From positions 90,933,276 to 90,997,275 of the forward strand of contig NC_061508.1 of the NCBI RefSeq assembly GCF_022539505.1: DNA of 64,000 nt, in the 5' to 3' direction. The DNA comes from Lolium rigidum (taxonomy: Eukaryota > Streptophyta > Magnoliopsida > Poales > Poaceae). Every line of letters starts with the position of its first letter. Position 1 is the stretch's first letter. The notes below the pieces were generated by a model, which saw only the letters and a program-made list of their open reading frames with translations, searched no databases and had not been told where the DNA came from. Position numbers and translations under genes: made by a program. This document shows, in pieces, positions 58,505 to 64,000 of this stretch.

Positions 58505-60457
58505 GCATCCCCAAGCTTAGTTCCGCTCGTCCCGAGCAGGTAAAACGATAACAAAGATAATTTCTGAAGTGATATGCCATCATAACCTTGATCATACTAT
58601 TTGTAAACATATGTAGTGGATGCAGCGATCAAAACAATGGTAATGACATGAGTAAACAAGTGAATCATAAAGCAAAGACTTTTCATGAATAGTACTTCAA
58701 GACAAGCATCAATAAGTCTTGCATAAGAGTTAACTCATAAAGCAATAAATCAAAGTAAAGGCATTGAAGCAACACAAAGGAAGATTAAGTTTCAGCGGTT
58801 GCTTTCAACTTGTAACATGTATATCTCATGGATAATTGTCAACATAGAGTAATATAACAAGTACAATATGCAAGTATGTAGGAATCAATGCACAGTTCAT
58901 CACAAGTGTTTGCTTCTTGAGGTGGAGAGAGATAGGTGAACTGACTCAACATAAAAGTAAAGAGAATGGTCCTTCAAAGAGGAAAGCATCGATTGCTATA
59001 TTTGTGCTAGAGCTTTTATTTTGAAAACATGAAACAATTTTGTCAACGGTAGTAATAAAGCATATGAGTTATGTACATTATATCTTACAAGTTGCAAGTC
59101 TCATGCATAGTATACTAATAGTGCCCGCACCTTGTCCTAATTAACTTGGACTACCGGATCTTTGCAATGCACATGTTTTGACCAAGTGTCACAATGGGGT
59201 ACCTCCATGCCGCCCGTACAAAGGTCTAAGGAGAAAGCTCGCATTTTGGATTTCTCGCTTTTGATTATTCTCAACTTAGACATCCATACCGGGACAACAT
59301 GGACAACAGATAATGGACTCCTCTTTAATGCATAAGCATGTGGCAACAATTATTATTCTCATATGAGATTGAGGATATATGTCCAAACTGAAACTTCCAC
59401 CATGAATCATGGCTTTAGTTAGCGGCCCAAAGTTCTTCTCTAACAATATGCATGCTCCAACCATGAAGGTGGTAGATCTCTCTTGCTTCGGACAAGACGG
59501 ACATGCATAGCAACTCACATGATATCCAACAAAGAATAGTTGATGGCGTCCCCGAAACATGGTTATCGCACAACAAGCAACTTAATAAGAGATAAAGTGC
59601 ATAAGTACATATTCAATACCACAATAGTTTTTAAGCTATTTGTCCCATGAGCTATATATTGCAAAGGTGAATGATGGAATTTTAAAGGTAGCACTCAAGC
59701 AATTTACTTTGGAATGGCGGATAAATACCATGTAGTAGGTAGGTATGGTGGACACAAATGGCATAGTGGTTGGCTCAAGTATTTTGGATGCATGAGAAGT
59801 ATTCCCTCTCGATACAAGGTTTAGGCTAGCAAGGTTATTTGAAACAAACACAAGGATGAACGGTACAGCAAAACTCACATAAAAGACATATGGTAAACAT
59901 TATAAGACTCCATACCGTCTTCCTTGTTGTTCAAAACTCAATACTAGATGTTATCTAGACTCTAGAGAAACCAAATATGCAAACCAAATTAACAAGCTCT
60001 AAGTATTTCTTCATTAATGGGTGCAAAGTATATGATGCAAGAGCTTAAACATGAGCACAACAATTGCCAAGTATCAAATTATCCAAGACATTATAGAGTT
60101 ACTACATGTAGCATTTTCCAATTCCAACCATATAACAATTTAACGAAGAAGAAACTTCGCCATGAATACTATGAGTAGAGCCTAAGGACATATTTGTCCA
60201 TATGCTACAGCGGAGCGTGTCTCTCTCCCATAAAGTGAATGCTAGGATCCATTTTATTCAAACAAAACAAAAAACAAAAACAAACCGACGCTCCAAGCAA
60301 AGTACATAAGATGTGACGGAATAAAAATATAGTTTCGGGGGAGGAACCTCGATAATGTTGTCGATGAAGAAGGGGATGCCTTGGGCATCCCCAAGCTTAG
60401 ACGCTTGAGTCTTCTTAGAATATGCAGGGGTGAACCACCGGGCATCCCCAAGCTTAG
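58505..60457 (-). promoter_or_regulatory. Polypurine tract and two exact upstream copies
   Basis: The 16-mer GCATCCCCAAGCTTAG (minus CTAAGCTTGGGGATGC) occurs at 58505-58520 next to the LTR, and again at 60385-60400 and 60442-60457. The middle copy overlaps a perfect hairpin (GGGGATGCC-TTG-GGCATCCCC, 60372-60392). Confidence 0.75.
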
Positions 60458-61091
60458 AGCTTTCACTCTCCTTGATCATATTGCATCATACTCCTCTCTT
60501 GATCCTTGAAAACTTCCTCCACACCAAACTCGAAACAACTCATTAGAGGGTTAGTGCATAATAAAAATTCACATGTTCAGAGGTGACACAATCATTCTTA
60601 ACACTTCTGGACATTGCATAAAGCTACTGGACATTAATGGATCAAAGAAATTCATCCAACATAGCAAAAGAGGCAATGCGAAATAAAAGACAGAATCTGT
60701 CAAAACAGAACAGTCCGTAAAGATGGATTTTATTAGGCCACCAGACTTGCTCAAACGAAAATGCTCAAATTGAATGAAAGTTGCGTACATATCTGAGGAT
60801 CATGCTCGTAAATTGGCTTAATTTTCTGAGCTACCTACAGGGAGATAGACCCAGATTCGTGACAGACAAAGAAATCTGGAACTGCGCAGTAATCCAAATC
60901 TAGTACTTACTTTTCTATCAAAGACTTTACTTGGCACAACAAAACATAAAACTAAGATAAGGAGAGGTTGCTACAGTAGTAAACAACTTCCAAGACACAA
61001 ATATAAAACAAAAATACTGGAGTAAAAACATGGGTTGTCTCCCATAAGCGCTTTTCTTTAACGCCTTTCAGCTAGGCGCAAAAAGTGTATA
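58521..61091 (-). other. Non-coding 3' internal region of the Gypsy element
   Basis: About 2.6 kb between protease stop and LTR holds only short frames without reverse transcriptase, RNase H or integrase motifs. It contains the two extra polypurine-like copies. Such long non-coding filler is usual in non-autonomous partners of Gypsy families. Confidence 0.6.
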
Positions 61092-63206
61092 TCAAGTAAC
61101 ATCGAGAGATGAAGCATCAACATCATAATTTGTTCTAATGATAGAATCATAAGGTAACTTCATTCTCTTTCTAGGGAAGTGTTCCATACCTTTCTTGAGA
61201 GGAAATTGATATTTAATATTACCTTCCTTCATATCAATAGTAGCACCAACGGTTCGAAGAAAAGGTCTTCCCAATATAATGGGGCAAGATGCATTGCATT
61301 CAATATCCAAAACAACAAAATCAACGGGGACAAGGTTATTGTTAACCATAATATGAACATTATCAACTTTCCCCAAAGGTTTCTTTTTAGCATTATCAGC
61401 GAGATTAACATCCAAATAACAGTTTTTCAATGGTGGCAAGTCAAGCATATCATAGACTTTTTTAGGCATAACAGAAATACTTGCACCAAGATCACATAAA
61501 GCATTACAATCAAAATCTTTGACTCTCATTTTAATGATGGGCTCCCAACCATCTTTTAGCTTTCTAGGAATAGAAGTTTCAAGTTTTAGTTTCTCTTCTC
61601 TAGCTTTTATGCGAGCATTTGTAATATGTTTTGTGAAAGCCAAATTTATAGCGCTAGCATTGGGACTCTTAGCAAGTTTTTGCAAGAACTTAATAACTTC
61701 AGAGATGTGGCAATCATCAAAATCTAAATCATTACAATCTAAAGCAATGGGATTATCATCCCCAAGGTTGGAAAAAATTTCAGCAGTTTTATCACAGGCA
61801 GTTTCAGCAGTTTTAGCAGCTTCGAGTAATTTTGCGCGCTTTGCACTAGGAGTAGAAACATTGCCAACACCAATTATTTTACCATTGATAGTTGGAGGTG
61901 CAGCAACATATGAATCATTAGCATTGCTAGTGGTGGTAATAGTCCAAACTTTAGCTACATTTTCCTCTTTAGCTAGTTTTTCATTTTCTTCTCTATCCCA
62001 CCTAGCACGCAGTTCAGCCATTAATCTTATATTCTCATTAATTCTAACTTGGATGGCATTTGCTGTAGTAACAATTTTATTTTCAATATCCATATTAGGC
62101 ATAACTTTCGATTTCAAAAGATCAACATCAGAGGCAAGACTATCAACTCTAGAAACAAGAATATCAATTTTATTGAGCTTTTCCTCAACAGATTTGTTAA
62201 AGGCAGTTTGTGTATTAATAAATTCTTTAAGCATGGCTTCAAGTCCAGGGGGTGTATTCCTATTATTGTTGTAAGAATTCCCATAAGAATTAGCATAACC
62301 GTTACCATTATTATAAGGATATGGCCTATAGTTATTACTAGAATTGTTCCGATAAGCATTGTTGTTGAAATTATTATTTTTAATGAAGTTTACATCAACA
62401 TGTTCTTCTTGGGCAACCAATGAAGCTAATGGAACATTATTAGGATCAACATTAGTCCTATCATTCGCAAGCATAGACATAATAGCATCAACCTTATCAT
62501 TCAAGGAAGAGGATTCTTCAACGAATTTACCTTCTTACCTTGTGGAGCTCTTTCCGTGTGCCATTCAGAGTAATTAACCATCATATTATCAAGAAGCTTT
62601 GTTGCTTCACCAAGAGTGATGGACATAAAGGTACCTCCAGCAGCTGAATCCAATAAATTCCGCGAAGAAAAATTTAGTCCTGCATAGAAGGTTTGGATGA
62701 TCATCCAAGTAGTCGATCCATGGGTTGGGCAATTTTTAACCAGAGATTTCATTCTTTCCCAAGCTTGAGCAACATGTTCATTATCTAATTGTTTAAAATT
62801 CATTATGCTACTCCTCAAAGATATAATTTTAGCAGGGGGATAATATCTACCAATAAAAGCATCCTTGCATTTAGTCCATGAATCAATACTATTCTTAGGC
62901 GAGAGATAGCAACCAATCTTTAGCTCTTCCTCTTAATGAGAAAGGAGACAATTTTAATTTTATAATGTCACCATCTACATATTTATATTTTTGCATTTCA
63001 CATAGTTCAACAAAATTATTGAGATGGGCAGCAACATCATCGAACTAACACCGAGAAAATTGCTCTCTCATGACAAGATTAAGTAAAGCAGGTTTAATTT
63101 CAAAGAATTCTGCTGTAGTAGCAGGTGGAGCAATAGGTGTGCATAAGAAATCATTATTATTTGTGCTAGTGAAGTCACACAACTTAGTATTTTCAGGGTT
63201 GGCCAT
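61092..63206 (-). pseudogene. Gag-protease region of the Gypsy element, frame-broken
   Basis: The frame opens at 63206 (MANPENTKLCDFT) and hits a stop after MREQFSRC near 63046. Gag core sequence continues in pieces, including NFKQLDNEHVAQAWERMKSL and SAAGGTFMSITLGEATKLLDN at 62818-62501. A frameshift near 62540 leads into a 470-residue frame (62504-61092). That frame has Asn/Tyr-rich sequence, a coiled-coil-like stretch and then a retropepsin: CDLGASISVMP with the catalytic Asp, and the partner motif PIILGRPFL. No CCHC knuckle was seen. The reverse transcriptase and integrase expected after the protease are absent. Confidence 0.85.
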
Positions 63207-63432
63207 TTTAGCAATAGTAAATAAAGCAAACTAGATAAAGTAAATGCAAGTAAACTAATTTTTTTATGTTTTTGATATAGCAAACAAGATAACAAATAAA
63301 GTAAAGCTAGCAACTAATTTTTTTGTGTTTTGATATAAGTGCAGCAAACAAAGTAGTAAATAAAATAAAGCAAGACAAAAACAAAGTAAAGAGATTGAGA
63401 AGTGGAGACTCCCCTTGCAGCGTGTCTTGATC

Positions 63433-63450
63433 TCCCCGGCAACGGCGCCA
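63433..63450 (-). other. tRNA primer binding site of the Gypsy element
   Basis: Plus TCCCCGGCAACGGCGCCA reads on the minus strand as TGGCGCCGTTGCCGGGGA, the primer site common in Athila/Tat-like plant Gypsy elements. It lies 11 bp inside the 5' LTR end. Confidence 0.85.
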
Positions 63451-63461
63451 GAAAATATGCT

Positions 63462-64000
63462 TGATGTCTACGGGTAGCTTCTATTCTTGTAGACAGTGTT
63501 GGGCCTCCAAGAGCAAGGTGTGATACGCACAGCAGCAAGTTTCCCTCAAGTGGATCACCCAAGGTTTAATCGAACTCAGAGGAGGCAAGAAGCACGTCGA
63601 AGGTTGATGCCTCTCATGCAACGCCGCGCAACCACAAAGCAAGAAGTCTCTTGTGTCCCCAACACACCTAATAGGTGCACTAGTTCGGCGAAGAGATAGT
63701 GAAATACAAGTGGTATGAATAAGTAGTAGCAACGGCACCGAAAAGTGCTTTGCCCAGACGATAAACAAGCAGTAGTAACGCAGCAGTAGTACGCAGCAGA
63801 TAGTAACGCAGAGAAACAGTAAACAAGCAGCGATAGCGATATTTAGGAACAAGGCCTAGGGATTAGACTTTCGCTAGTGGACACTCTCAACATTGATCAC
63901 ATAACAAAATAGATAAATGCATACTCTACACTCTTGTTGGATGATGAACACATTGCGTAGGATTACACGAACCCTCAATGCAGGAGTTAACAAGCTCCAC
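63462..64000 (-). repeat. 5' LTR of the Gypsy element, partial
   Basis: It ends (minus) with AGACATCA and is similar to 56772-57310 through the visible 539 bp. The remainder lies outside the window, so the target duplication (expected GCGCG, as at 56767-56771) cannot be tested. Confidence 0.85.

Larger units (their letters stand above)
56772..64000 (-). mobile_element. Non-autonomous Gypsy retrotransposon, minus strand, cut by window edge
   Basis: The 3' LTR lies at 56772-58503 and the 5' LTR starts at 63462 and leaves the window. The internal domain (58504-63461) has a TGGCGCCGTTGCC-type primer binding site, decayed gag and an aspartic protease, but no reverse transcriptase or integrase in the 2.6 kb downstream of the protease. 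If the LTRs are equal in length the whole element is about 8.4 kb. It shares LTR start sequence with the compound insertion at 1807-4985. Confidence 0.85.

Overview
This window is nuclear DNA from a grass with a large, repeat-rich genome. The best guess is a cool-season (Pooideae) grass such as a Triticeae or Poeae species. That rests on LTRs beginning TGATACGTC, on CACTACAAGAAA-type CACTA ends, on CTCCCTCCG Stowaway MITEs and on plant telomere-type CCCTAAA repeats. I infer the lineage from remembered family features; no search was run.

Only one intact host gene is visible: a ten-exon glycoside hydrolase family 1 (beta-glucosidase) gene at 7508-10029 on the plus strand. It has a TATA box, clean GT-AG introns, a signal peptide and both catalytic glutamates. 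Almost everything else is mobile or satellite DNA.

Layout: 1-367, end of a small LTR element cut by the window edge. 1001-6190, PIF/Harbinger transposon whose transposase is broken by a 3.2-kb compound LTR insertion (1807-4985). 7424-10142, the GH1 gene. 10291-11255, three small elements (a MITE-like inverted repeat, a TRIM-like 313-bp element, a Stowaway). 11427-18379, a complete non-autonomous Gypsy element with perfect 5-bp target duplication, a decayed gag, no pol and an antisense acidic ORF. 18762-21560, no gene recognised. 21561-31823, nested LTR debris including a 4.1-kb solo LTR with perfect target duplication. 31824 to about 36056, a CACTA element with a palindromic TGGGCCGGCCCA array and a multi-exon antisense gene containing a triplicated exon. 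36710-56250, a long hybrid satellite (about 520-660 bp unit, each containing a block of degenerate telomere repeats). 56772-64000, a minus-strand Gypsy element with a broken gag-protease and no reverse transcriptase, running off the right edge.

The most unusual part is 39545-52354. Two large unclassified elements (7.9 kb and 4.7 kb) lie head to tail, each bounded on both sides by a pure (TA)n tract and together splitting one satellite unit. Each has its own imperfect terminal inverted repeat and its own densely repeated word (GAAGTTC in the first, GGTAT/ATACC in the second). The first also carries palindromes at both ends. I recognise no transposase in either, and they are the best candidate here for a little-described system targeted to TA microsatellites.
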